From the NCBI GenBank assembly GCA_019614645.1, contig JABWDB010000018.1, positions 372,001 through 436,000 of the forward strand: a stretch of DNA of 64,000 nucleotides. Reading direction: 5' to 3'. Under the pieces are notes generated by a model. It saw only the letters and a list, made by a program, of their open reading frames with translations. It was not told the origin of the DNA and did no database searches. The position numbers were made by a program, and so were the translations under genes. Source of the stretch: Stratiolaelaps scimitus (lineage: Eukaryota > Arthropoda > Arachnida > Mesostigmata > Laelapidae). This document shows positions 47,131 through 60,598 of this stretch, piece after piece (the stretch's first letter is position 1; every line of letters starts with the position of its first letter).

Positions 47131-48831
47131 ACATAAAAGTCGCATACTTAAGAAAAAAACAACACCTAACCAACAGCTATACTTGAACGATTCATACTAT
47201 TACTCAAGTTATATGTGTTATTACTGAGATAGCATACCTATATAGTGCATTAGATATGGTGCCATTACCGTACGAGCTAATATCAGGTCTCGGTAACCTA
47301 AGATTAATAGTCTCAAGGAGTTGTTTTTGTAGGCAGAAAATAGTTCCAGATTTAGACGTACCACTTAGACTCGGCCAACTAGAGGCCAGTAGATTATAGG
47401 CTTTCGAGGTAATTATATATGAGAATGGCGTCCCAAATGAGGTGGTACTTGCTCGCGGGGAGAAATGTCCAGCATACCACGTCCAAAGGCGAGCGCAGAC
47501 TCGGAACGACGAGTGTTACCATCATCAGTATGGCACAGAGTAGGTGCACTTCGTGGCGGGTCTGTGATCTTGCGTCTACTCCTTGCTACAAGTGACCAGA
47601 GATCATATTATGACCGACGTATATGAGCATCTCAAACCGAAATGGTCGTTAAACTAGGCCCCGCTCATTAATCTACGGCTAAATACAGCTAACTACCTAC
47701 CACTCCGTAGGAATGCTCCGTTTCCATGCCTTAACCTGCGCTGGCGTCCAACGTGAGGGACGGTGTTCGTGGGAGGAACAGACGAGCCGGTAGCAGCGCG
47801 ATGTTTTTTAAGGTAATTTTTCAAGAGTCAGTAGTGTTTTAGGTAATTTTTGGCAAAGGCGAACAAGCAAGCAAAGACCGTGTGATCAGCGAACATTGGT
47901 CAGAATTACGGAAAGGGAATTCTTTTGAAATGACACGTCTGATTGAAACAGACACGCTATAAGCGTGGTGTGGAGTTTCGTTATGATTTAGTAATGCTTG
48001 TAGTTTCGTTTTCTAGGTTCAGAAGATATCATTACTGTTTAAGTGTCTAGTCGATATATGTTTTTTTTTCGATTTTCACAATAACTTGAGTGATTCATTC
48101 GTTGAATACACTTAGAAAAGTGTAAGGTCCCGAAAGACCCATCACGCTGTAGTGTTATATGCATTAGGCCTCACAGAAATCTGGAGAAGTTTGAAGATTT
48201 GGTAGTTGTCTAAGACTGAATGTGTCTCTTAAAAGTAGCGCCAGGAAATGAATAACCAACTTGTGACTAAAATGAGATTGGTGGTGAGAGTTTCACATTT
48301 CGCACATCAAAATTTGCCGAGATTATATGGCCTGTGTTGGCCCAGGGCAGGCTTTTGCAGTAACTAGTAGAAATAAAAGTTGGCGGGCCAAATGGCGACC
48401 CAGAATGAGAGAGAACGAACGTCATCTTTTACCTCGATCGTATTTTCAATGAAGGTGATACGTGGGTTGGCGTTTTTCGTCGATACTTGTCAGCCAACAA
48501 TCCACTTGTAGCACCGCTGCTAGCTACGATGACATAGGCCGCTCTCTACATTTACAGGTGAAGGACATTTCATAGACTTTACTATACGAATGCTGTTGCT
48601 GGCGGCGTCTTTGCAGCGAGCCGCGTGAGTCAGATCGAAGAGTACTCGAGTCAGAGCAAGTTTGAGTTCATCACGGTACATAATTTGCGCGGCCAACACC
48701 GCAGAATCGCTTCAGAGTTTAGAGGTACAGGAAGGGAGACCCCAGCGATGTGGGCTGCGTTCCCCCGGGTTCTCACTCTCGAGCAATCACACTTGGCAGA
48801 GGTTGTGGCTGTAGGAGTTCTATATCGGCAG
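47131..48831. other. No gene seen
   Basis: Short ORFs only. The plus ORF 48625-48891 overlaps the better candidate at 48832-48971 in another frame. Confidence 0.4.
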
Positions 48832-48971
48832 AGCAGCAACGGCAGATACTTCTTCTCGAAGAGAATCATAGTGAAGCAGGTTGTGCAATGAAGCACTTCG
48901 CTCGCGACCGGCAACTTCGCGAGGTTACACCCTCCGAGCTCTACACGATCCGAGCACAACTAGCTATGTAG
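48832..48971 (+). CDS. Possible terminal exon, charged C-terminus
   Basis: After the acceptor-like tctatatcggcag a frame of 45 codons reads QQRQILLLEENHSEAGCAM, continues HFARDRQLREVTPSELYTIR and ends QLAM-stop. Composition is protein-like. Two other plus frames and one minus frame are also open, there is no poly(A) signal close by, and no homology is recognised. It may be chance. Confidence 0.22.
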
Positions 48972-49017
48972 AAGAAGCCGTCGGATAGTTGAAGGAAGGT
49001 GAGGGTTGTTGTTGCAG

Positions 49018-49179
49018 GCGGACCGACCGAAAACTCGGGTGCTGGTGTTGATGCGAAGTCAACGATTGTCGACGCAAGCAAACGAAGCGTCTGTGGGCTA
49101 AGTTACGACCAGTTAGAAAATATGGTGCACTCTCAGCGAGTCCAGCCCAGTCCAGTCCAGTGGGTGCGCACAGTTCGAT
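49018..49179 (+). CDS. Candidate 54-codon internal exon
   Basis: The segment is bounded by the acceptor gttgttgttgcag and a perfect donor GTAAGT at 49180. It is 162 bp, both junctions in phase 1, with only one open frame. The peptide starts GGPTENSGAGVDAKSTIVDA and contains SYDQLENMVHSQRVQPSPVQ. No domain is recognised. It lies only 24 bp from a minus-strand candidate exon, so both being real would mean convergent or nested genes; one may be false. Confidence 0.38.
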
Positions 49180-49203
49180 GTAAGTAGGTCCGTACGAGTA
49201 TGT

Positions 49204-49551
49204 TCATTCCATCTTTCTGACCACAATTGGCGCCATCACGAAGTCCGAGCAGAGAGCGCGAATGGTCCCGAGGGATGGGATCACCAGCCATTCGGGAACT
49301 TGAAGGTGCCACACTTCAACTGTGCTCCCGAGGCTTTTTCCTACGAAAGCCAGAGAACGCTCCGAACGAGAGGGATATATCGAGTGTGTGAGGGACGCCG
49401 TCACTGTCGAGGGAATTGTGATGCCGGTACCCGAGCGCTCATAGTTTACATAGTCGACCCAACGGCTTAGCCCTGCCGTCAGATAGGGTGATATGTAGAA
49501 CACAGCGACAAGCAGTTGAAAGTCACTCCACACACAGTTGTGATCGGACGA
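49204..49551 (-). CDS. Candidate terminal exon, 115 residues, membrane-like
   Basis: On the minus strand an excellent acceptor (ccttttttgtcacattcccgctccag) precedes a 348-bp frame, phase 0, ending in TGA at 49204-49206. The peptide starts SSDHNCVWSDFQLLVAVFYI, which includes a hydrophobic segment, and continues with RWVDYVNYERSGTGITIPST and HLQVPEWLVIPSL. Codons end mostly in C or G. I cannot name a family; a membrane protein C-terminus is possible. No AATAAA was seen downstream. A plausible upstream exon in 49688-49942 does not join in phase. Confidence 0.38.
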   Translation of the reverse strand, partial: SSDHNCVWSDFQLLVAVFYISPYLTAGLSRWVDYVNYERSGTGITIPSTVTASLTHSIYPSRSERSLAFVGKSLGSTVEVWHLQVPEWLVIPSLGTIRALCSDFVMAPIVVRKME

Positions 49552-52454
49552 CTGGAGCGGGAATGTGACAAAAAAGGAAGCCGCAAGCTTTGCAAATGTA
49601 AGCGGGAGCGTTTGCGAGATCGGTGCGGTCAGACAGGAATTGCTAACGAGGCAACTACTATTATTAATGATATTGACTTCAAAATAGTCAAAGGAGCGAA
49701 AAATGGGAAATTCTACCGTATGTTTTCGCCTGTTCGTATCGATTTTTGCCGTTGTAAGGTGGAATGATCACAGGGTTCCTGATGAGTTCGGCTGACGCTG
49801 CGAACACTTTTGTCATCGCACTGAACATCGGATGGGGTTCTGTGCTCGACTTGTCGAAACAGACATGGTTTCGGCGTCCCTCCACAACGAAAGATATGAA
49901 GTTCCCATTGTCTCTTTGTTGAACAAGCAAGCAAGCAAGCAAGCGTAGTCACGCTTGTACAAAGACCATATATTTGCAGTGAGTGTGATCGAATTAATCG
50001 ATTTGCATGCTTTGCACAGCGTTCCATACCCGCTGCTTCGCCTCCGCGGAACAGCATACAGTGAGAACGATGATGGGACCCCGGAGAAGCATCCGGCCGC
50101 GGAACGCAGTGGACGATCACATTGTCTGTTATAGCATAATGTCTGTGGACGTTGTCGAAGCACGGGTGGGTATCAGTCATCTTGTGCTACTCTATGGCAA
50201 GTAGTGCTCGTGCTCGGTCGGACTCGGCGGCAGAAACAGCAGTACAGCGAACCTGAGGACACAAGCGAGGGCCGGGCTCCGGTAGTCGGCGATGCAGCCG
50301 CTCTGCCGCGTCGCTCCGCAATTGATAGAGCGTGCAGTGCCAGCGATATGGCTTGTTAACTGCGATCGTAGACAACCACCCCTGCCTGCTACTGCATGAA
50401 CTGAACGCGAACGAAGTCCATCCGGCCAAAGACTGAAAGACCGTTCTTGGTGACATCTTTGGCTACGCGGCAGCAGCAGTAGCAGCAGCAGCAAAAAGAG
50501 AAGCAAACAGGATGAGTGGTCCTGAGGACGAGTCAGGATGAAACGGGTGGTGGTGGTGCTGCTGGGTCGGGCAGATGCGCGACCACGAAAGCCGCCGAGG
50601 GACAGAGAGGGGAAACTCTGACGGAGGGGCGGAAACATTTGCATTGGCCGCCATTGGGATGCAACGGGCGGGCATGAGGCGGGCCACAGCGAGCCACAGG
50701 GAGATGAGTGCGGTGTCCTGTCGTTGAGATATTTCCTGAGTTACCACGCGCTCGCAGGCGAAATTTAAATTTTGTCTTGTCCTGACATGCGGCGGCGGCG
50801 GCGGCGGCGACAGCGAATACTGACGCGTCCCGCTTGCGACGGGGCGAGCTGCATCGAGCGCCGCCGAGCGCAGTTGGGACCACGGCCGCCTTAGCCGTTC
50901 AGTTCGCCCGCTGCATACAGTGCTCATTCACCGTTGTTACTGCCAGCACCATCGCTACAGCGTGCTCTTCTTGGGAATCAGACGAAAAGGACGATGATTT
51001 CTGAATGCTACATTACGCGAGCGGACGAAAGACGACTGGAGAAGCAGTTACCCGTCGGTACTTGACGAGAATAGAGAACTGAAATGGGGGCGACGCGGTT
51101 ACGTGGCCGAAACATGTCACATGTATTGTGGCCACAGTGAAGTTGGTATCCGCTGGACGTGCACCGGGGGCCGAGTCGTGTTTGACGTCATTCACGGTGT
51201 CGCATGTAGCCAAAGTATTGTTATCATCATCTTCACCATCATTGTATTCATGTTTAAGCGCTATTGAAGACCGGGCGCATCGGTGGTGCTTCTTGGTTCG
51301 CGAGCGCATATCATATTAGCATGTGCGTATTGGGGCGCGAGATCTGTACGACAGGACAGGACACCATTATACAAGAGTCAGGTTGTGTTCTTCGTGATTT
51401 CAGTGTGTTATGTTCAACAACAGCTCTTTGTCTTTTGAGACTCCGCCTCGACCCATAACATGGAACTTGAGACCCAATGCTACATAACATCATTGAGGCA
51501 AGCTGCGCTGTTGTTTCGACCAGTCGGATTTGATCAGAACGCTCTATAAATTCTTATAGAAATACATATATTACCGATCACTTACGTACTAAAGTGAATT
51601 TCGCGCGTCCCCCGATGAAGGATTCTTGAGACATGGTTGGCGAGTATCGCCAGCCTGTCATTCTATATGCACCTGTTGTTTTCCTGCGCAGGCGTCAGTA
51701 TCAAGTCTAAACCAACTCTGCCCTTACTCACTACAAGAGACAACAGAAGCTCGCTTTAAATTGATCTACGCGATTTCTCGTTGAAGCAGCCGCCCACCCA
51801 ACCACCCACCCACCCTCATAGCTATAATATTTTCTTGCAGAAGATACACCGTCATGACTACGTCTGTACCCAACCTATAATCTCTCCACCAGCTGGGCCA
51901 TCTGCCAATGTCTATTCACCCCGGGTATTCGCTCTCTCCCTGCACGAGTATTGGTCCTCTATCGAAACAATACACCGCACTCCTTTTTTTCGCTGCCACA
52001 GCTTGCCACGACGACGACGACGAGTAGTTGAAACATCCAGCTACGCTGGATAAAGAAAACTCTTAAAGTTCGAATTTCGTCTGCTGAGCGGTGAGACTCG
52101 CCTTCACATCGTCTGCCACCCTGACATTCACCGATGCAACGCAGCTATTATAGCAAATTGCGAGTTGACTACGGCTCTGCCAGAATTGCTCTGTCAGAGG
52201 GCTCTCCCGTACTTCGTTGTTGTCTGTTCGTTTTGCATACGCCCAGAGGAAACAGCGACAGCGATGCAGCCTTGACTACTGCGGCTACCGTTGTCATTCG
52301 CAGCCCCCTCCTGGAAGGTTCGTTCTTCATCGTTCGCATATGATCGGGCTTAGCCGTACCTGCGGCGTCGTAATTGGCCGCAGCCCGCTCCCGCGGCCAC
52401 TCAACAATTAGAGGTTCATTGTTCAAAGCGCAGAGACGGGGTGAATGAGAGAGG

Positions 52455-52457
<3 letters not shown>

Positions 52458-52485
<28 letters not shown>
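52458..52485. repeat. (TA)n microsatellite
   Basis: Fourteen TA dinucleotides. Confidence 0.95.
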
Positions 52486-52488
<3 letters not shown>

Positions 52489-52838
52489 AAATGGGGCAGT
52501 CTTCAGGGGAGAGCTTCAGGCGAAGACAATACGCGGTTGTGTTGAATGATAAAAATTCGCCATCGTCGCCACCACTACCGCAGTCGCTTAGCGAATAACA
52601 AGCAAGGCCGCAGCGGAAGGAAGATATAAGCTGGTGCTAGAGAAACGAGCGAGCGAGGTGGCGCGGGGCTGGTGGGGGGGGGTCTCTGCAGCCGATATTT
52701 GGCTACGACCGAACCACTTCGAAAGCCGCTCGCAGCGACGAATTCATAATTTGCACAATTGATCTTACCCGCTGCCGGCTAGTGCCGGTGCCGAACAATC
52801 AAAAACAAAGTCAGCATGATTAGGTGCCCAGGACATTC

Positions 52839-52865
52839 ATATATATATATATATATATATATATA
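52839..52865. repeat. (TA)n microsatellite
   Basis: Thirteen AT dinucleotides. Confidence 0.95.
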
Positions 52866-53566
52866 GTGCAGAGTTACAATGCTCTGCATTGAGACTGAGC
52901 AGGTCTCGACCGACGAAGTGAAGGATGGCATGTTCCTGGCTAGCGAGGAGCGATTCGAAACGAAATGAATCTTGAGGGGAACTATGCTAGTTGCTCTGAA
53001 TAGTTGGCACTCGATACGTGTACGAGCATATGTCTTTGCCTAAGCCAGTGGTCTACTGCAATGGTGCAAGAGTTGGCCCCCGAGATGTGATCGTGTTGTG
53101 TGAATGGCTGTGTCGCGTTCCCGTCGCATTGTTTCGAGTTTTTGCGTTATTTAGACTTTATTTTCAAGTGAGAGCGAGCTTTGAACACGGTCGTCGCCAC
53201 AACCACCGTCAACAACAGCGGGGCGACTATCGCAGGAGTACTTGAGGCCTCTCCTTTTTACTGGGCTGTATTGGCTTGGTATTCAAGTGCAAACGGGATC
53301 GAGAATAATGGGATACGAAGAATTACAACTGCATTGACATAGTTCAATGACTAGTTCAGCTACTTTGAAGAGCTATATACGAGGTGTTTTGCCGTGCCCA
53401 GCGTGTCGAATTCTAGCACATGTCAAACTCTTCAAGTAGGTGATTAAATTGTGGAGGTGACAACTGTCACTGAGAAACTGTGGTGGGAATGGACATTTTT
53501 GAAAAATGTCCACTCTAGTGCTAGCGGCGTTATCGTTCCCCATGTGTTTCCCTCTTGTTTGCAGAA

Positions 53567-56500
53567 TGCAAAATGCGCCTTTTGAGCCGAGTTCGCCATC
53601 TTGGCCGGCAACAACCTGGACCTCTACGGCGACTCTAGGCTCTAGCAGGGACTCGGAGACCCGCGGTGCTTCGGATCTCCCTTTTTTTCTTCACTTCTTT
53701 CTTGATCTAACGACTGTCTGTTCCCGCAACAATTCTTCAATACGTGCTGTGTGCGAACGAACGACACCTTGCTGTGAGTCCGTTGGATCAGACTCTCCCC
53801 ACCTAAGAGCGGTAACTGAGTTTGCGCTAGCAGCGCTGCTTCCGCGATGGCATCACAAGCTCGAAAACCTTTAGGTCGACCATCTTGGCGGAGAGACGAC
53901 CGCAGCGGGGGACTCCCAGCGGCGACCTGACCGACTAGATCTCTCTCTCTCTCTCACATTCTCTCTATATCTGTCGGAGTCTCTGTGTGTGCGTTTGTGT
54001 GTCGGCTTGTGTGCGCACTGGACATAGATGGACACCAGGCCTCATCTTAGCCAGCCACCTAGACGCTGAGGGCAGTGGACGGTTTGGGCTGTTGCATTGC
54101 TCCGGTATTGTTGTGATCCGATCGGGAGGGTAGGGGCGATATAGGGTAACGCACACAGGTCTGGGTGCTTTGGTCGAGTCGCGTCGCTCCGCGGACCGAT
54201 CTCGTATCTGAGCGTTTCAGATCCGCTACAGCCCCCGGTAGGCGGAATGTATAACAGTAGTCCTTTGTAGAACCCATCTCGACGGATGACTGTAGAGCTC
54301 CTACACCAGCAGAATGAGACGAGAATTTTGATGAGGCGAAGATCAACTGGGACCTATGTACAGACCCACAGTAGGGACAAAGAACACACCGTCCGATACC
54401 ACAGCCTCGCAGGCGGTTAGCGAAGACATACAGGCGTGTTGGATGCTGCGAACTATCGTCAGCTATTGATAGGCGTCTTGACTTTAGGTGGCTCGAAACT
54501 CACTGTTTCATGAAGTAGGTGCACTTGGCAAAGGCGGAAGCATCACTTATTGTAGAATCTATACCGTCGGCAGATGACCAAATGGAGTCATATCGCTTAC
54601 GAAAAGAACAAATTGGATTTTAAGACACACAACCATATAAAATACGAGCATACCTCCATATAAGTCTTTTAATTAGCCATCACTTGTAAATTGTTATCTT
54701 ATATATTGGATCGTGTCGTCTGGGAACTCGATTTGGGGGCAGACCGTTCCTATAATCATTATTTTTCGAGCGCACAATTCATTATTATTAGATTTTACCT
54801 GAACTTAAACGGTTCAAATGGAAGGTTCTACGTACTACAAAGGTTTAGACCACACTCTTGGAAAAAGAAGACTTTTCGAACCGAGAGACACGTCACAAGT
54901 ATTGCTCATAACAACTTTCACAAGGCTTTTATTTTTGTTTTATTTCGTTTATTAATTAACTCCAATCTACAGAGGACATCGCATGCGATGCGTTCGGAGG
55001 TGGATATTTCGCTTGCGGCAAAATTACCGAGTTCGTTGCTTATTAAAGCTACTACGTCATTCCATTATACTACAGAGAATAATCAGTGAGCCGGAAAATA
55101 ATGGATGACAATGGCGTCCGACAATACAGAATGTTGCCACAAAGCACCCAAGGTGAACAAGTTTTCCAGGCAACAAAAGTCGCATTGACAACAGAGCTGT
55201 ATTGATTGCTGTTGGGGTGACAGGCTGGGGGGAGGGGGCACCGTCTACCTTGAACTGTATCCGGAAAGGCACAAGGAATGACTGGGCTCGTGTCGAGCTA
55301 TTTCGAGCTTGCCAGCCTTTCGATATCGTATGGTCGACGTAGAGTCTAAACTCTAGGCACCAGGACGGCTGATTCCTATGGTGGTGGGGTTGATAGAATA
55401 ATGGCCTGTTATTCGGCGGCTCACCATCCTGTGTGAAACCGCCACGTAACCATCCCTGTGCAGACGAGTCCACTCGCTGAGCAGCACGCACTCGCGGGAA
55501 CAATAGCAGTGTACTGGAAGTGCCGCTAGGTGCAATAGATTGGGGACACAGTACGGTTCGTCCGCATAGAGCAATGGAGCATTTTTGTGTTAGCTTTGCC
55601 CGTATCCACATGTTGAATTGTGGACAGCCCCTTGTCTCGTCGATCTTTTTCTCTCTCTTTCGCTCGGTTCGTGTCACGAGGTTCCTCTGGTTCCATGAAA
55701 TTATAGTGGCAATTTCGAGGTCTTAAGGGAAATGTGCTCCAAGCTGGGTTTTTATTCCACACCCGATTCTCCCCTCTGGGTCCCTGCTCAAGTCTGTCTG
55801 TACCCCTTGCTCTCGTGCGACATCGGGTCTACCTCTGAGCGTGACGACACGTGATGGCCTTCCGTGCTATGTTGTCGTCACCGAAACGAGGTCTGCAGTG
55901 GCACAGCCTGTGCGTTGGCGGCATTACAGCCTGACACTGCACTTGAAAATGTATTATATAATAGATGCTACTCAAAAGAGCATCGCAGCAGTGTCGACCC
56001 ATCTCACCTCCACTGTTCTTCTGAAAACTCCCAACTTTGTGTTGCCTAGTACAGCAGCTCAGTCTCAACACTTTGTTGTGCGTAGTTGGCTATCTGAAGG
56101 GGTACAACGCCGTGGTGGTGATGGTCGTTGCTAGTATTTGGTGACTGGTGCTCCCTGGCTGTTGCCATGTGTCCTTCATCTGTATGTCTGCCTGTTCGCC
56201 GTGCGCAAGAGCGTTCCGTTCCTGAACTTCCGGTTGGCCGGCCGTGGTGGATTGTGGTTTGCGCGTGTAGTTCCGCCGCCAGACAGTCGCTGGACGACTG
56301 CTTGCGATACAGAGGCACGGGAAGGAGAAAGAGAAACGAAGGCGGAACGGGCCGTCTACCCGCGTCTCTCATGAACCCCTACTATTCCCTTCGTGCGAAG
56401 CAGGGTCGTTTGGTTCTGCTTCGCACCCCACCATCTTCCTTTGCTGATGGTTAGCTCCAATGAGAACGGGAGGAAGAGCCGGAGATGCCGTTGCCGTACC

Positions 56501-59218
56501 ACGTTTCCCTTCTTGGTGGCGACGTGTCCTTGTTCTGTTGTTCGCGTCCGCGAGACCCAACCTTGCCGCCCCAACCCTCCTCCATCCGTCGGCGCCACGG
56601 CGTCTTGCCATGTGGCGTTCTCCTTGGTGGCCCACCGTCCATTTGGCACTGCGCCTGGCGGCACTGAGCGGGAGCGCCCAGATCCGTGACTCCGTTCAGA
56701 AGCCTGGCGTGCGCTAGGCTGGTCTGCCCAACCACCGCGTCTCTCTCTCGCTCTCTCTCGCGTGCCTTCTTTCTCCTGAAGTCAGGTCGGTTGTACGCGG
56801 TCTTTGTCGCGTACAGGAGGATCTATTAAAGGGGAAGTCGCCATGACGCAACCGAACGACCGTCGCTGGCAAAGGGTCGACCGCCGCCGTGGCCACCGCC
56901 GGTCCCGTTCACCCGCGCTTTTCTCTCGCTGTCCTCTGTTCTTCCGTCCCTTGTGCGGCGCTCTCAATGAAAGCGAATGGCGAACGCCACGAACAGAGTT
57001 TGTGTCGCCCTGATTCCTTCATCATCGTCTTCTCGTCGAGGGAGCACAATAATATACCTACGACATCATCTGGCGAAAACACATAATACAATCTATCGAA
57101 AGATCCCTCCTTCGGACGCATCCATCCTTGTATCGAAGTCGACCGATTCGATTTTCCCCTCTCTGTGTACGATGCCGCATGCGCTCTGTGCGCTAAATTA
57201 AGTACTCAATTAACCAAGAAGGACATTGTTTGCCTCGAACTCTTATGGTTGTATTATTTTCTGTAAATGTATGTAATAACTTCTACGCAGCCGCCTCCCC
57301 CCCCTTTTTCATGGCACAAAGCGTCTGTGTAGCTCCCTGCGCTGTGCCCACCTTATTCTTTTACGTCCTTTCGGTTGGGTGCGAGCAGAAATCGGGCAGG
57401 GTACGTAAATTCAACAGCCTGGCTGAGAACGGCATAAAGCACTGAAGTGGGTTTTGTTGAGATCGACGAACGTGACTACCTATACTGGTGTTGTCATCAT
57501 AGTAAATAATGCTCTGTGCCTGAAGTCGATGGATCAGGATGGAGACAAACAGCTGTGATCATTGTATGTACTAAAATTATTGAAAAATTAATTGCACCCG
57601 CAACGGATAAACAAATCGTACTGCTGTCAATTGCAGCAGGTTCGCGTATCGCCTACAGGTACAGAAAATGCCGAGGCTAGCATCGAATAGCAATATCTCT
57701 TCGTCTCTTTTCAAACCTACAAACGCATATATGTTGCTTATATAAGAAGGCTATTAAAATGCCTAGAGCGGAGAGCCTTTCCTGCCTGTGATTAGTAGTC
57801 CATCCAAGTTAGTAATCGTGCAGCGTGTAAATATAAATGAATAATTACTGTATCGAAAGTATGATATGCACATGTACACCCCAAATGAATACTTTCTGCA
57901 TTATTTTCTGTAAGCGGTAATATCTGAGAAGTGCTTTGAGTTTGCTCATACTTGACGTTAGCCGAACGAATATGATGTAACCTGTCAGTTACTCGGACTA
58001 TTGCAATGTTGGACCAGCTTACCACGCGAAGTGTCCATATGGTGCTGGTTGCAACATCTGAACAATGATTACTTATCAGTAGGATGATGAGGAGCAGAGA
58101 TGTTTCGGAGGGAGGAAGATAGCGAGTCGATCCCATCCCAATATTCCGCGCAAGTCCCTCAAAGACAAGCTGTCTGTTTGCCTTCTGGGGCGCATAACAT
58201 ATATTTTTGTTAAAACCATTAATTTATCGCTTATATATCGTATATGTCATACGGTGTTGTAAGGTTTTATTGGATGGCTGACACTATTGAACAACAACAA
58301 CAACCTGTAACTCTTGTTGATCCATGCTGTTATACAATTAAAGACAATGCGCATGAACTTTGATCCATTAAATCGACGAGCTCTCCACGCATGCGCTATC
58401 CACCCCAGTGAGTGGCACCGATTTTGTAAAAACCTTTCCCGTTCGTGCTTCTATTTACGAGAGGCCAGCATGGCGCCGGTACCTACATGTGTCGTGTTTA
58501 GCTAACGATACGTTCACCCGGCTAGCCCGGGCGAATCTATCCGGACGTCACAGCGTCGGCAGCAAGGGTAACGCCGTAGGGGCGCTGTTGTTGACAAACA
58601 ACTCAAATTGAGTCGAGGCTGAGTTCGGTGGCGGCTGAGGCGACGGGAACGGGGTCGGCGACAACGAGAGAAGAGGAAAAAGGACCTCAAAAATTTGATG
58701 ATGTCCTGAGAGTGGAGAGGAGAAGGCCCTCGGGATCTTAAATCGGTTTGCAGTTCAGTCTCTCTCTCTCTCTCTCGCTCTCACAAACTCCCCGCCGATC
58801 ATCCGGATGTATCGATGGACGACGGGCCGGGTTAGGGCACCAGACGCCGGGGCCCTCCGGGAGGGAGCAGGCCATCGTCCCAATGCAAATATCGCGGCCA
58901 CGCTCGATTTCACCATCGACCAACCGCCAATTTTCCCATTGGGTACGCAATGACCCGGGAAGATTCAAATCTCTTCCATTTGGCCGGCGCAATGAACTCT
59001 CTCTCTCTCCCTCTCTCTCGTTTCGATCGTACATTCACCCGCACTCACCTTCTCGGTGGGATTCAACTACGCCCTGAGCTAAGGCCTATAGCCTCTTCAG
59101 ATATGTTCGGTGAACGCCTACCAACTAACCAACCCCCGACAGGTCTGCAGTCCGGGCACATCAGTATAGCCTGTCATATCTATGGTGGCCATAGAGTATT
59201 GTACATTTCATCTCATAG
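53567..59218. other. No supported gene; several long ambiguous ORFs
   Basis: A strong acceptor (tgtttccctcttgtttgcag) ends at 53566. The frame after it (to 53874) reads MQNAPFEPSSPSWPATTWTS, but a second frame is equally plausible, so no exon is called. The 206-codon minus ORF 55057-55677 overlaps another open minus frame and has no recognised motif. The 56100-57020 block is GC-rich and open in up to five frames. (CT)n tracts occur at 53941-53955, 58760-58782 and 58999-59020. A 67-codon plus frame at 58408-58611 is unrecognised. Confidence 0.3.
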
Positions 59219-59454
59219 TGCCCCCGCCTTCCAAACAGGGGATAGGCCAGACGGGATTGAAGCCAGAAGAGATTGGCAAACGTCCACTGAGGGACTATAT
59301 TCGTGCTGGTAGTGCTAAAATGCTACAGCGATTGCAGGGTAGCATCACCACGTATTCATCCGATGCCAATCTGCAGCGTCTACGAAAGTCCCAATTGTCT
59401 ACACCTGCTAAACTGACAGCAGACCTTACGCTGGTTAACGCTGGACGTGGTTAA
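59219..59454 (+). CDS. Candidate exon, about 77 codons, unknown protein
   Basis: After the pyrimidine-rich acceptor tttcatctcatag the frame reads PPPSKQGIGQTGLKPEEIGK, then RPLRDYIRAGSAKMLQRLQG and TYSSDANLQRLRKSQLST, and stops at TAA (59452-59454). If the donor-like GTTAAG at 59450 is used instead, the exon is 231 bp and symmetric in phase 1. Charged, helix-forming composition is convincingly protein-like. No family is recognised and no AATAAA follows closely. Confidence 0.42.
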
Positions 59455-60598
59455 GCAACGTTTAACCGTTATCGGTGCCGAATATCGTGAACAGCTGACA
59501 GACTTCACAATTTAATAATAATTGGACCGATCGCACAAAAATCCTCTGGCCATCATCCATTTGTCGAACTCATCCGCGTCGGCCAACGTTTCAATTCGAG
59601 GCTCATTTTAAAGAGGTGAACACACACTCATTGAAAAACGTGCTCGAAAGTTGTGAATCTCGAGATGGGTCTATTTGTCTGCTTATTACTTATGCGGCTC
59701 AGTGATGGTGTAAGGTCTAATTATTTATGTATCGATTTGCGTGACACAGTTGATCGCCAGCCTGAAGCAAGCAGATGTTCTTCAAGATGGCTCCACCGGT
59801 TGTTCCGCCTCTGAGACAGAGAGAGGATGTTTCGCTGTTCCTCTTCGTCTCCCCATTCCCCGTAGTGTGCTATCTTCTATTGTTCAATACGCGGAAAATT
59901 TCTCTCTGGTAGCACCATGCACGTCTTCTTTAGCTGATATCGTATACATAAATTGCCCAGAGTAGTTCGGCGAGGCCTGATCGGGTCGCGTCTGCCGGTT
60001 ATCGCTCAAGGTCGATTTCGATACTCGGAGTAGAATTACCTAGAAAGCCATGAAGCACGGACATGTTCGCTGAGCTCCGGCACCGTTCGCTCCGAGGGAA
60101 TCTTCCCGACCCGATCAAGGATTACAACCATTCTTCTCGATGGCCGAATTAGAAACGGCAAATTGTGCTTCGGGCCTGTCAATCATCGTCGGTGTGCCCA
60201 ATCATAGAATGAACCTTGTAGTGTTACATTAAACAAAAAACAACCCAATTAACCTAATGTCAGCGTAATTTTAGCTCTCATCTAATCGGATGTCAACGGA
60301 CACTTCTGTAAGCTTTGCTATTATTTCGGTTATCTGCTGGATCAAGAAACTGGAAAAGTGTCACCGCGTTCGCTAATTTTCACATCCTTGGCAGATTCGA
60401 TCTAGCAGATATAATTAAAATGTGTTCCTTTGGTTACCTTATGTTCTATTCCTAGCTACATAACGACGTATTGACAAGCTAAGTTAACTATGTAAAGGTT
60501 GCATATAGCAGATCCAAGAGATTTACTGATAACATGATATTACTGTTACTGTTACGTTATCTTTATGTTATTGCTGAGCGCTGTATACGTATACACAG
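59455..60598. other. No supported gene
   Basis: Two overlapping short plus frames at 59741-59965 are open, one giving a small hydrophobic peptide starting MFFKMAPPVVPPLRQREDVS. Neither can be preferred. Confidence 0.3.

Larger units (their letters stand above)
49552..53566. other. No supported gene; GC-rich block and microsatellites
   Basis: The minus frame 49688-49942 (84 codons) has natural composition but three overlapping frames are open. The 50200-50930 block is GC-rich with GCA/GGC triplets (GGC array 50791-50809) and long overlapping minus ORFs of low complexity. (TA)n arrays lie at 52458-52485 and 52839-52865. Nothing coding is supported. Confidence 0.35.

Noticed and set aside
55057..55677. 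206-residue minus-strand protein
   Set aside because: A second minus frame overlaps it with equally natural composition. No motif, splice or poly(A) signal supports it, and one ORF of this size is near chance expectation in 64 kb.
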